34,323 nt of DNA, from the NCBI GenBank assembly GCA_021737085.1, contig JAIPEP010000010.1, positions 1-34,323 on the forward strand, given 5' to 3'. This DNA is from Desulfohalobiaceae bacterium (GTDB lineage: Bacteria > Desulfobacterota > Desulfovibrionia > Desulfovibrionales > Desulfothermaceae). The notes under the pieces were generated by a model. The model saw nothing but the letters and a program-made list of their open reading frames with translations. It did no database searches and was not told the origin of the DNA. Made by a program: the position numbers and the translations under genes. This document shows positions 1 to 6,113 of the stretch, piece after piece (position 1 is the stretch's first letter; each line of letters opens with the position of its first letter).

Positions 1-398
1 TGTTCTTTCGGCCGGAGCTGGCAGCGGAGTTTTACTACATCCGCAAGCAGGGGACACAGCTGGCCAGCAAGATGCGCTTCCTGGCGGTCCAGATGGAGAC
101 GCTTTTCCAGGATGAGCTATGGCTGAGACTGGCCAGGCACGCCAACGCCATGGCCCGAATGCTTGCGGAGGAGCTGCGGCAGATTCCCGGCCTGGAGCTG
201 AGCCGCGAAGTCCAGACCAACATGGTCTTTGCCCTCATTCCACCGGAGGCGGTGAAGCTGATCAGGCGGCGCTACCTCTTCTATGTTTTTGATGAAAAGC
301 GAGGGGAAGTGCGGCTGGTAGCCAATTACGATACAACTGAGGATGATGTCCGCGGATTCGCGGAAGCGGCGAGACAAGCGCTAGCCGGCTTGGAATAG
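1..398 (+). CDS. Threonine-aldolase-like PLP enzyme, C-terminal part
   Basis: The 5' end is cut by the window edge; the open frame begins at base 3 and ends with TAG at 396-398, leaving about 131 residues. The segment with KQGTQLASKMRF followed by a helical region and a small C-terminal domain matches the end of low-specificity L-threonine aldolases (beta-eliminating lyase family, fold type I PLP enzymes), which cleave threonine to glycine and acetaldehyde. The catalytic lysine region lies upstream of the window, so activity cannot be judged. The gene converges on the mrr-type gene; the two are separated only by a repeat array. Another member of the same PLP family with different specificity is possible. 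Confidence 0.75.
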   Translation, partial: FFRPELAAEFYYIRKQGTQLASKMRFLAVQMETLFQDELWLRLARHANAMARMLAEELRQIPGLELSREVQTNMVFALIPPEAVKLIRRRYLFYVFDEKRGEVRLVANYDTTEDDVRGFAEAARQALAGLE

Positions 399-410
399 GC
401 ACCGGGTGTG

Positions 411-540
411 CGGCGAGTCGGTGAGTCGGTGGGTCAGTGAGTCAGTGAGTCGGTAAGCCGGTGGGTCGGTAAATCGGGGAATCGGTGGGTCAGTAAATCC
501 GATTTCTGAACTCCGACTTCCGATCTTCGGCCTCCGATCT
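411..540. repeat. Degenerate octamer array followed by heptamer-like units
   Basis: From about 411 to 499 there are roughly eleven consecutive 8-bp units of the pattern GTRARTCR (for example GTGAGTCG, GTGGGTCA, GTAAATCG). About five 7-bp units built on TCCGATC/TTCCGAC follow, up to the end of the next gene. The array fills the space between two convergent genes. The same unit types recur near 24,000. Confidence 0.85.
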
Positions 541-1442
541 CAGGCATCCCAGCAGGCCTCCGTGTCGATGTCCTTGACCCTGTATACCGCGGTGGTGGTC
601 ACCCCGATGTCATAGTCGATCATCAACTCGGCCAGATCCTTCCCGTTCAGGAGCACCATGGAGTAATCCAGGCCGATAGCGCTCCATACCGCCTCCTGGC
701 TGAAGCTGGAGGTGGTAATGAAGATGCCCCTGGGGACCTGTTTGCCCTGCATGGCCCTCAGGAACAACTGGATCTCCCGTCTACCCAGCGGTTCCTCCAC
801 CCGCTTGGCCTGCACATGGATATTCTCCACTCCCAGGCGATCCACCCGAACCGTGCCCTCAAGCCCTCCGTTCCCGGTTGTTCCTATGGATCGGAGCGCA
901 TCCTGTAGGCTCCCGCCGTAGCCCATAGCCACCAACAGATCGATAACCAGAGTCCGGAAAAAATCTGGGGGCCCTGCATGGAGCCGGGTCAGGAGCTCAG
1001 CGCACAGCTTCCGTCTGTGGCCCTCATAAGCTTCCTCCATCACCTCCTGCGGATATTGCTCGAGATTCCGGACGCTGAAGGTCTCCGGATCATTGCTGAC
1101 CTTTCCGATTTTTTTGTGGCTCTCCAGGAACTTCTGGAAAAGATTTTGTTTCAGGCTCAAGTTGCCCCCCTTTAGAACGTCCAGACCGCGCTCCGTGATA
1201 ACCGCCTTCCCCCGCTTGGGAATCTCAATTAAGCCGGCCATGGCAAGCTCCGCCTTGGCCCAGCCTACCCTGTCCACAAAGACATTGCGGTCGCTACCCG
1301 GCAGGTATCTGGTCCGCTCCTCTTGGTCCAAGCCGAAATGCTCCGCCATTGCCCGGGATATCTCCCGGTCGCTACGTTCCCGCAAATCCGCCAGGTGCTC
1401 CAGCATTACCGGCATAATGCTTCTAAAATCGGGGATGGACAT
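540..1442 (-). CDS. mrr: Mrr-type restriction endonuclease
   Basis: This 300-residue protein has the two-part Mrr architecture: an N-terminal winged-helix domain (about residues 1-90; the MSIPDF start and the VDRVGWAKAEL segment are typical) and a C-terminal PD-(D/E)XK nuclease domain (about 160-295). Mrr enzymes cut DNA carrying modified bases. The QAK signature is present (Q211, K213), as are the conserved GIFITTSSFS and LMIDYDIGV segments. The residue expected to be the catalytic Asp in the family motif GGIDG is Glu here (GGLEG, E195), and the preceding GDGG reads GNGG, so activity may be altered. I chose the ATG at 1442 over an upstream in-frame start (1493) because GGGAG lies 8 nt before it and E. 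coli Mrr starts the same way. No methylase or partner gene is adjacent. Confidence 0.85.
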   Translation of the reverse strand: MSIPDFRSIMPVMLEHLADLRERSDREISRAMAEHFGLDQEERTRYLPGSDRNVFVDRVGWAKAELAMAGLIEIPKRGKAVITERGLDVLKGGNLSLKQNLFQKFLESHKKIGKVSNDPETFSVRNLEQYPQEVMEEAYEGHRRKLCAELLTRLHAGPPDFFRTLVIDLLVAMGYGGSLQDALRSIGTTGNGGLEGTVRVDRLGVENIHVQAKRVEEPLGRREIQLFLRAMQGKQVPRGIFITTSSFSQEAVWSAIGLDYSMVLLNGKDLAELMIDYDIGVTTTAVYRVKDIDTEACWDA

Positions 1443-1800
1443 GAACAGCTCTCCCGCCCGCACGCCGGCGAGCCTTTCCCCTCGGTTCAACATGCCCCAA
1501 CCATGGGCACAGGCCGAACAACGCTTTTTAAACAGGTATAACCATTATAAATTACTACGGGGCTGCAAAAAGCGTCAATACACATGAAAAGGGAAATTAT
1601 TATTGCGGAGAGCAAGGCCGGGGTCCCGGCGCTGCTGGCCTGGAAGGCGGGGCCACACTGCAGCAGATGGATCCTGGAATAGTCCGGAGGGGAATCTTTC
1701 TTTGCCCGTAGAACAGGGACAATCCTCTATTTCGGGGGCTGATCAAAGCTGGAAACGGTGCAGGAGGGCTTTTTTCTTCGCAATACTTTCCGGCTGATCC
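1443..1800. other. Intergenic region upstream of the mrr-type gene
   Basis: This is 358 bases between two minus-strand genes. It holds a probable promoter for the mrr-type gene and one 32-codon plus-strand reading frame (1584-1682) starting MKREIIIAE, which has no clear Shine-Dalgarno sequence and no recognisable family. I see no RNA gene, repeat or convincing terminator. Confidence 0.5.
1544..1578 (-). promoter_or_regulatory. Probable promoter of the mrr-type gene
   Basis: On the minus strand TTGACG (1573-1578) is followed after 18 nt by TAATTT (1549-1554). A perfect TATAAT overlaps slightly downstream (1544-1549), but its own -35 is poor. The elements lie about 100 nt before the chosen start, in a locally AT-rich patch. 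Confidence 0.4.
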
Positions 1801-2502
1801 TCAGCTGTTATTTATGGGCAGGGCTCCCAAGCACCTAGGAAAGCGGCTGCAGCTCCAGTACATTCTTCCGGTCCGCGGCCCTTTGTTGATGCGCCTGCGC
1901 ACCATGACCGAGGAGCATTTGGGACAGACAGGCGTGCTGTCCGTCTCCCGCCCCTCTTCGCCGGGGGAATCCGCCACGGGCTGGTCCACATCCAGCTCGT
2001 CCAGATCTTCCAGGATCTGTTGCCGGACCCCGCTCACGGAATGCCTGTTTTCCTTCGGGATCCGCACCAGAGGAAGACCTGCCGCCATGCAGGCCCTCTC
2101 CAGAAAATCGTCCCGGACACTCCGATGCGGGTCGTCCTGCGAGCCATCGTCCAGCTCCACTGCGGCAACCGGAGCGAAGCTCCCCGGGTCGCAGAGCAGG
2201 AAGTCGAAGTGCTTCCCGCGGAGTCGGTTCCAGGCGCCCAGCCATTCCTTACGATCCGGGAGAGGACGGACACTCAGGACGTCATCGGCCCGCACCTTGG
2301 CATACACCCGGCAGTCTTCCCCCGCGGCCTGTTCCAGGGTTTGCAGGAAGGAGATCTCGCTCTCGGTAAAAAGACTCCTTCGCTTTTTGTAGGGATAGGA
2401 TTCTCCGACTCGGCGGGAAAACGCCTTCAGAGCAATTGCTCCGGCGACTATCGCCAGGAAGGCGATCGCGATCAAGGCCCACAAGTATAGGGGCACATGC
2501 AT
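1801..2502 (-). CDS. Membrane-anchored DUF2726 protein with C-terminal zinc ribbon
   Basis: The protein has 233 residues. Residues about 4-28 form one transmembrane helix. A DUF2726 domain follows (about 40-165), with FDFLLCD, then AVELDD and a conserved R-D-x-x-L segment; this is a nuclease-like domain of uncertain activity, related in pattern to PD-(D/E)XK folds. The C-terminus (about 192-230) is a topoisomerase-type C4 zinc ribbon: CPKC, then C and FPRC. The combination suggests a nucleic-acid-binding, possibly DNA-cleaving protein held at the membrane, but no substrate is known to me. The ATG at 2502 has GGGAG 6 nt upstream. It follows the DUF3307 gene on the same strand after 248 bases in which I see no supported feature. 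Confidence 0.75.
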   Translation of the reverse strand: MHVPLYLWALIAIAFLAIVAGAIALKAFSRRVGESYPYKKRRSLFTESEISFLQTLEQAAGEDCRVYAKVRADDVLSVRPLPDRKEWLGAWNRLRGKHFDFLLCDPGSFAPVAAVELDDGSQDDPHRSVRDDFLERACMAAGLPLVRIPKENRHSVSGVRQQILEDLDELDVDQPVADSPGEEGRETDSTPVCPKCSSVMVRRRINKGPRTGRMYWSCSRFPRCLGALPINNS

Positions 2503-2750
2503 GGTTTGCTCCCGGCTCGCGGCCGAAAATAATTCCTTGCCTTGTTATACCGGGGGTGCCGGTGACGAGCACAACTTCGCCAGGTCACGTCCCCGTTCTC
2601 CGGATCCTGGTCCACACTGCGGTGGATCCGCCCCTCCTCCGGCAGCTCAATTTGCGTAAGCCTTAGCAAAAGGCCGCTCCAGGGTCAATTCATTATGGGG
2701 AAAGCTGTTTCCGGGCATGTCGCCGTATGGACCGGACAACGACAAGAGGA

Positions 2751-3482
2751 TCACAAAAGGGCCAGACACTGCATGGTCCCGTAGGCCCCTGCCACGCCCA
2801 GGGCAAAGCTCATCAGGGTCCCCAGGATGATGTACTCCGCCTGCATCCGCTCTCCGGGATCCTTGAGCTCGGCGATGCGGAAGATGGACTTGGCGGCAAC
2901 CAAAAAGCCGATCCCGCCGGGGTGGCCCATAAGCAGGAACAGAAAAACCAGGCTCCGCTCCAGCTGGCCGATCGTCCTGCCGGCCCCTTGCAGACCCCTG
3001 GCAGCGGTCTGCCCCGCCTCAGCCATCCGGTCCGGAAAGGACCGCACCGTCCTGCCCACCAGCACTCCCACGGCCTGCACGCTCAGGACAAAGCCGGCCA
3101 CCAGGACAAGACCCCGGAGATAGGGCATCCCCAGCCAGCGCACCCAGAAGGGTGTGTCCCCGGGGGCAAGGACTTCAATACAGGCCGCCAGGACAAGTAG
3201 CACTACCGCGTGCGCGGCCTGATCCGCGAGCAGGGCGCGAGCCGTTTCCCCTCCCTTCACGGCCTTGCCCCAGTCGATCAGGGCGTGGGCGACGAAGACC
3301 GCGCCAGGCACCCATACCGCGGCCCACATCCCCAGCAGGAGATAGACCAGCCCGGCGTGCACAGCGGCATGCCTCAGGAGAGGACCCTTCCGGGTCTTGT
3401 TCGCGGCCTCGCTGCCCGATTGCAGCAGGAAGTCGGCCAGGATGTGCGCCGCGAAGAGACAGATGAGGACCTGCAGTTCCAT
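2751..3482 (-). CDS. DUF3307 integral membrane protein
   Basis: The protein has 243 residues and several hydrophobic helices: about 3-20, 40-70, 88-110, 118-140 and two near the C-terminus. The DUF3307 signatures are visible: HILADFLLQ near residue 13, AHALIDWGK near 65, and DQAAH near 87. The conserved His, Asp and Gln residues inside membrane helices suggest a metal or substrate site, but the family has no established function. It lies 81 bases downstream of the SatD-like gene on the same strand, a pairing I recall as common in other bacteria. The space between the two holds a small palindrome, CTGTATACAG (3551-3560). Confidence 0.8.
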   Translation of the reverse strand: MELQVLICLFAAHILADFLLQSGSEAANKTRKGPLLRHAAVHAGLVYLLLGMWAAVWVPGAVFVAHALIDWGKAVKGGETARALLADQAAHAVVLLVLAACIEVLAPGDTPFWVRWLGMPYLRGLVLVAGFVLSVQAVGVLVGRTVRSFPDRMAEAGQTAARGLQGAGRTIGQLERSLVFLFLLMGHPGGIGFLVAAKSIFRIAELKDPGERMQAEYIILGTLMSFALGVAGAYGTMQCLALL

Positions 3483-3563
3483 GCGCCCTCGGAATCGGAT
3501 GGATTTAACAGGCTCTAAGACCTGTTTTCTGATGATACAGGAAAATAGACCTGTATACAGTTC

Positions 3564-4235
3564 CTATCGGCAGGAGACCCTGTGCTCGAACAGGAGAAGG
3601 AATTGGCGAACACTCTGCCAACGGGCCCGGGTCAGGTATTCGGCCACGGTCTGCTGGGTTATGGGCGGATCCCAGAGCCTGGCGATGTCCTGCTGCCGCA
3701 TGTCGTGCAGGGCCCCGTACACAGCCAGGGCCCGCTTTGCGGTCCACTCCCCGGCAAGGGCGTCGAGCAGGATCACGGCGGACCGGAGCAGCTCGCAGTC
3801 CAGGTCCTGGTCCTGATCCGCCTCGAGCCACATGGCGGTGTACGCGGGCATTCTCTCCAGGGCCCGGCCGGAGAGGCGAAAGGCCGGACCCTCCCCCTCG
3901 CCCGCGCGGTCGCCGGGCACAAAGGAAACCGCGCCCAGGCCCACGGCCATGCGGCTGTCCACGGCCCCGTCCAAGGCGGTTTTAAGGTGGAGCCTGTACA
4001 GGAGCCCCAGGCGCAGGGACTTCTCCGGGCTGCTCACGAGCATCTGCCAACTGTCCCCGCGGAATATGTCCACCTCCAGAGGAAGGAACTCCCCGAAGGC
4101 CGCCCGCAAGGCCCTGGACCCCTGGACCATGACCGCGTGGAGCCTCCTCCTGGCCTCCCCGGACAAGTCGGAGGAGCCGATCACGTCCCCGGTGACAACT
4201 GCGTAGGATCGCGCGCTATCGATATGAATGACCAT
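3564..4235 (-). CDS. SatD family protein
   Basis: This 223-residue soluble protein is named after SatD of Streptococcus mutans, linked there to acid tolerance; the biochemical activity is unknown. Conserved blocks are TGDVIGSS (15-22), FRGDSWQ (58-64), RMAVGLGAV (95-103) and EGPAFRLSGRALE (115-127). A helix-turn-helix-like tail follows (about 180-206, LWDPPITQQTVAEYL). The two Gly-Asp motifs (D17, D61) and the order of blocks resemble the metal-binding palm of class III nucleotidyl cyclases; this likeness is my inference. Its start lies 20 bases inside the end of the DUF166 selenoprotein gene, which implies translational coupling, although an AGGA sits unusually close to the ATG. DUF3307 follows downstream. 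Confidence 0.8.
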   Translation of the reverse strand: MVIHIDSARSYAVVTGDVIGSSDLSGEARRRLHAVMVQGSRALRAAFGEFLPLEVDIFRGDSWQMLVSSPEKSLRLGLLYRLHLKTALDGAVDSRMAVGLGAVSFVPGDRAGEGEGPAFRLSGRALERMPAYTAMWLEADQDQDLDCELLRSAVILLDALAGEWTAKRALAVYGALHDMRQQDIARLWDPPITQQTVAEYLTRARWQSVRQFLLLFEHRVSCR

Positions 4236-4932
4236 ATCCTCGTTTCCCGCTCGAATCCTCCTGTTCCGCCTGCTGCAGGGCCTTGCGCATGGCTGTCTGA
4301 TGCACCTTGGCCGCCAGGTGGACCGGGCTCTGCCCTCCCAGGGGCTCCCAGTTGGCCGGATCCGCGGTGCATCCGAACTGTACCGCCAGGCCCATGTTCA
4401 CCTCTGCTTCCTCCGGTGTCTGGCCCACCACACGCGAGGCGGCGTTCCAGCTCGCCCCGCAGGGCGCCCCGCGCAGGACACGCACCTGGCTGATTTTGCC
4501 CTCCTTCAGGCTCACGGAGAATTCAGGATAGCCAAAGCACTGTCCGTAGACGCCCAACTGGCGTCTGGGCCGCAGGGCGCATCAGACAGGCGGAGTGTGG
4601 GCCCAGTTCAGTCCAGCCTTCTTCCCCGGAGCCACCACGGGGATCCCCTTATCCTTGCACATCTGCATAAGGTCCTGGGACACATCCGGATGGCTGACGA
4701 AGTCGAGCACTAGATCGGCCTGGGGATTGTCCGGCAGATAGGCCTCGGTCTCGTCCAGGATCCGGGGCAGATCCCGGGGCACGGACCAGGTGGACAGATC
4801 GAAGCGGCCGCCCCCGTGCTCCCGGATCCCTTCGATCTTGGGCCGGCCGGAATCTCCCTGCTGCACCACCATAATACGGAACTGGTCCCGGCTATCACCC
4901 GTTCCTTGCGCTTCTTCCCCCTCCTGAGTCAT
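4216..4932 (-). CDS. dfsP: DUF166 family selenoprotein (in-frame TGA = Sec117)
   Basis: Two adjacent reading frames, 4582-4932 and 4216-4557, are in the same frame and are separated only by one TGA (4582-4584). Read through, they give a 238-residue protein with the usual DUF166 layout: an N-terminal MVVQQGDSGRPKIEGI segment, a proline-rich Cys motif, then GVYGQCFGYPEF, VLRGAPCGASWNAA and VQFGCTADP. The TGA falls where family members that I recall carry Cys-Cys after a Pro-Pro pair, giving PPV-Sec-Cys here. A SECIS-like hairpin starts 15 nt downstream. I recall that this family includes named selenoprotein members (DfsP); function unknown, probably redox or metal-related given its cysteines. 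GGAGG lies 6 nt before the ATG at 4932. It sits 32 bases after the FMN reductase gene and overlaps satD. The alternative is a nonsense-mutated pseudogene. Confidence 0.8.
4548..4584 (-). promoter_or_regulatory. Bacterial SECIS element with Sec UGA codon
   Basis: Reading the minus strand, the TGA at 4584-4582 is followed by 15 nt and then a perfect 7-bp stem, AGACGCC (4566-4560) and GGCGTCT (4554-4548), closing a 5-nt loop AGTTG (4559-4555). Stem position, loop size and a G-U in the apical loop fit the bacterial SECIS rule, in which SelB binds a hairpin shortly after the UGA. The selC and selAB genes are not in this window. Confidence 0.75.
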
Positions 4933-4964
4933 AACCTGCCTCCGGATTATCCGTCTGGATGCCC

Positions 4965-5540
4965 TTATGGGGCGGTCATCTTCTCCGCCAGTTCCTCCAC
5001 ATGCTGCAACAGCTCGGGGTCGCGGGCGGCCTCTCCTGGCTCCTGGAATCCGCAGGCCCGCAGGAACTCGGACTCCCGAAACCCGTTCCAGATGAAGAAG
5101 GTGGAATAACGGGAATAGATATCCCGAAACTGATTCCGGTCCGGATGAGCCTGGGCCTGGACGAAGACGAGACGCTTGCCAGGCTCCAGTCGCCCCGGCC
5201 GTTCAGCGCTTTGATAGTCCGCATGGAGAAAGGAGAAGGTCCGATCTATAAAGGCCTTGGTCTGCGCGGAGACATCGCTGAAATACACCGGCGTGGCCAG
5301 AACGAGAACGTCGCAGGACCGGACCGCGTCCAGCACCGGGGTCAGGTCGTCCTCAAGGGCACAGGTTTCCAACTCGGTCTTGCACAGGTAACAAGCCTGG
5401 CATCCCCGAAAAGCGAGCTCGTTCAGATTCCAGGAGCGGACTTCGGCCCCCTTGTCTTGCATCCGTTCACACAGGGCATCCGCCAGGGCGGAGCTGTTTC
5501 CACGGGTTCTGGGGCTTCCCTTTAAACTGACCACCTGCAT
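4965..5540 (-). CDS. Flavodoxin-fold NAD(P)H-dependent FMN reductase
   Basis: The protein has 191 residues. The N-terminal KGSPRTRGNS (about 7-16) is the phosphate-binding loop of the NADPH-dependent FMN reductase/iron-sulfur flavoprotein family. A cysteine cluster, C47-x2-C50-x2-C53-x6-C60, and LATPVYFSDVSAQTKAFIDR are typical of members that may carry a [4Fe-4S] cluster or redox-active thiols. It would transfer electrons from NAD(P)H through FMN to an unknown partner. A longer frame extends to 5789, but the ATG at 5540 is preceded by AGGAGGG with a 6-nt gap and aligns with the family start. It is the first gene of the minus-strand cluster with the selenoprotein, satD and DUF3307, so a redox link to the selenoprotein is plausible. 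Confidence 0.85.
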   Translation of the reverse strand: MQVVSLKGSPRTRGNSSALADALCERMQDKGAEVRSWNLNELAFRGCQACYLCKTELETCALEDDLTPVLDAVRSCDVLVLATPVYFSDVSAQTKAFIDRTFSFLHADYQSAERPGRLEPGKRLVFVQAQAHPDRNQFRDIYSRYSTFFIWNGFRESEFLRACGFQEPGEAARDPELLQHVEELAEKMTAP

Positions 5541-5585
5541 GTATTTCCCTCCTGCCTGAAGTAAACAGTCACCTGAGCCTACAGC

Positions 5586-5640
5586 AAAAAAAACGTAGAA
5601 GGCGCCGAGGAAGGATCCTCCGTGTCCGAAGAATTCTACG
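5586..5640 (-). terminator. Hairpin with T8 tail in the FMN-reductase leader (terminator or attenuator)
   Basis: On the minus strand CGTAGAA (5640-5634) pairs with TTCTACG (5600-5594), closing a stem with an inner GGAGG/CTTCC hairpin, and eight T residues follow at once (5593-5586). The form is that of an intrinsic terminator. It stands about 46 nt before the start of the FMN reductase gene and I see no gene upstream for it to end, so it may act as a leader attenuator, or end transcription coming out of the neighbouring inverted-repeat element. Confidence 0.6.
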
Positions 5641-5684
5641 GCACACACCCCACAGAGGCAAGTCCGCAATACAAGGGAGTAATT

Positions 5685-5953
5685 CTTGGGCCCTAATCCT
5701 TCACAGGGTATTTTTGAACGACTTAGCGGAGGTTCTGTCGATTTTCTTCGCTCGTCACGTGGGGGAAACCCGACCGGGACAATGCTCACGCCCTGAGAAA
5801 AAGCTCATATTTACGGAACTCAAAATTACCAAGGAAATCCGCAACAACGGAGAGTCGGGTGGGGGCAGGGATGCCCCCGCGTGACGGGCGTTAGAAAATC
5901 CAGAACCGTAGGTTCGAAGTGAAAAACTGCCTTGTGAAGGATTACCTTGGGCC
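5685..5953. mobile_element. MITE-like inverted-repeat element with 8-bp target duplication
   Basis: Two imperfect inverted arms, 5694-5765 and 5874-5944 (72 and 71 bp), share most bases when one is reverse-complemented. They begin with TAATCCTTCACA and end at a CGTCACGTGGGGG/CGTCACGCGGGGG block. The centre is about 108 bp and includes part of a separate hairpin, GGGGGCA-GGGA-TGCCCCC (5861-5878). The direct repeat CTTGGGCC flanks the element at 5685-5692 and 5946-5953, each separated from the arm by one base, as expected for an 8-bp target-site duplication. The element encodes no transposase and would need one in trans. The right flank also forms a 16-bp palindrome (5946-5961). Confidence 0.75.
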
Positions 5954-5961
5954 GGCCCAAG

Positions 5962-5990
5962 TTTACACCCGTCCGCTTCTTTGCTAGTCC
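5962..5990 (+). promoter_or_regulatory. Probable promoter of the zinc-finger/membrane/TPR gene
   Basis: TTTACA (5962-5967) and TAGTCC (5985-5990) are 17 nt apart. The same TTTACA...TAGTCY pair occurs before hisI in this window. The -35 begins one base after the palindrome at the right flank of the inverted-repeat element. Confidence 0.45.
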
Positions 5991-6113
5991 TTGATAATCG
6001 CCACAGGGAAGCGGCCCTGCCCCTCCGGCGACCTTTTCCGGCTCTTCTCCGGAGCAACTGCCCGGCCTCTTCCCTCGAGCCTATTCGCAACCGGCAACCC
6101 CGGAGAGCAGCGC

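Noticed and set aside
411-500. CRISPR array
   Set aside because: Units are 8 bp and adjoining with no spacers, and no cas genes are present.
2472-2669. A 65-codon minus-strand frame just upstream of the DUF2726 gene
   Set aside because: It has no Shine-Dalgarno, starts with TTG, overlaps the DUF2726 start in another frame and matches no family known to me.
3551-3560. CTGTATACAG as a LexA box
   Set aside because: The enterobacterial LexA site has CTG-N10-CAG; here the spacer is only four bases, so SOS control is not supported.
4582-4584. The TGA as the true stop of a 116-aa protein, with a separate 113-aa gene starting at 4557
   Set aside because: Both pieces are in the same frame, neither alone is a complete DUF166 protein, the second has only a TTG start inside the hairpin, and a SECIS-like hairpin follows the TGA.
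5861-5878. Hairpin GGGGGCA-GGGA-TGCCCCC as an intrinsic terminator
   Set aside because: No T run follows on either strand; it is part of the mobile element's inner structure.
5901-5920. GGTTCGAA as a tRNA T-arm
   Set aside because: No acceptor, D-arm or anticodon structure can be drawn around it, and it lies inside the inverted-repeat arm.
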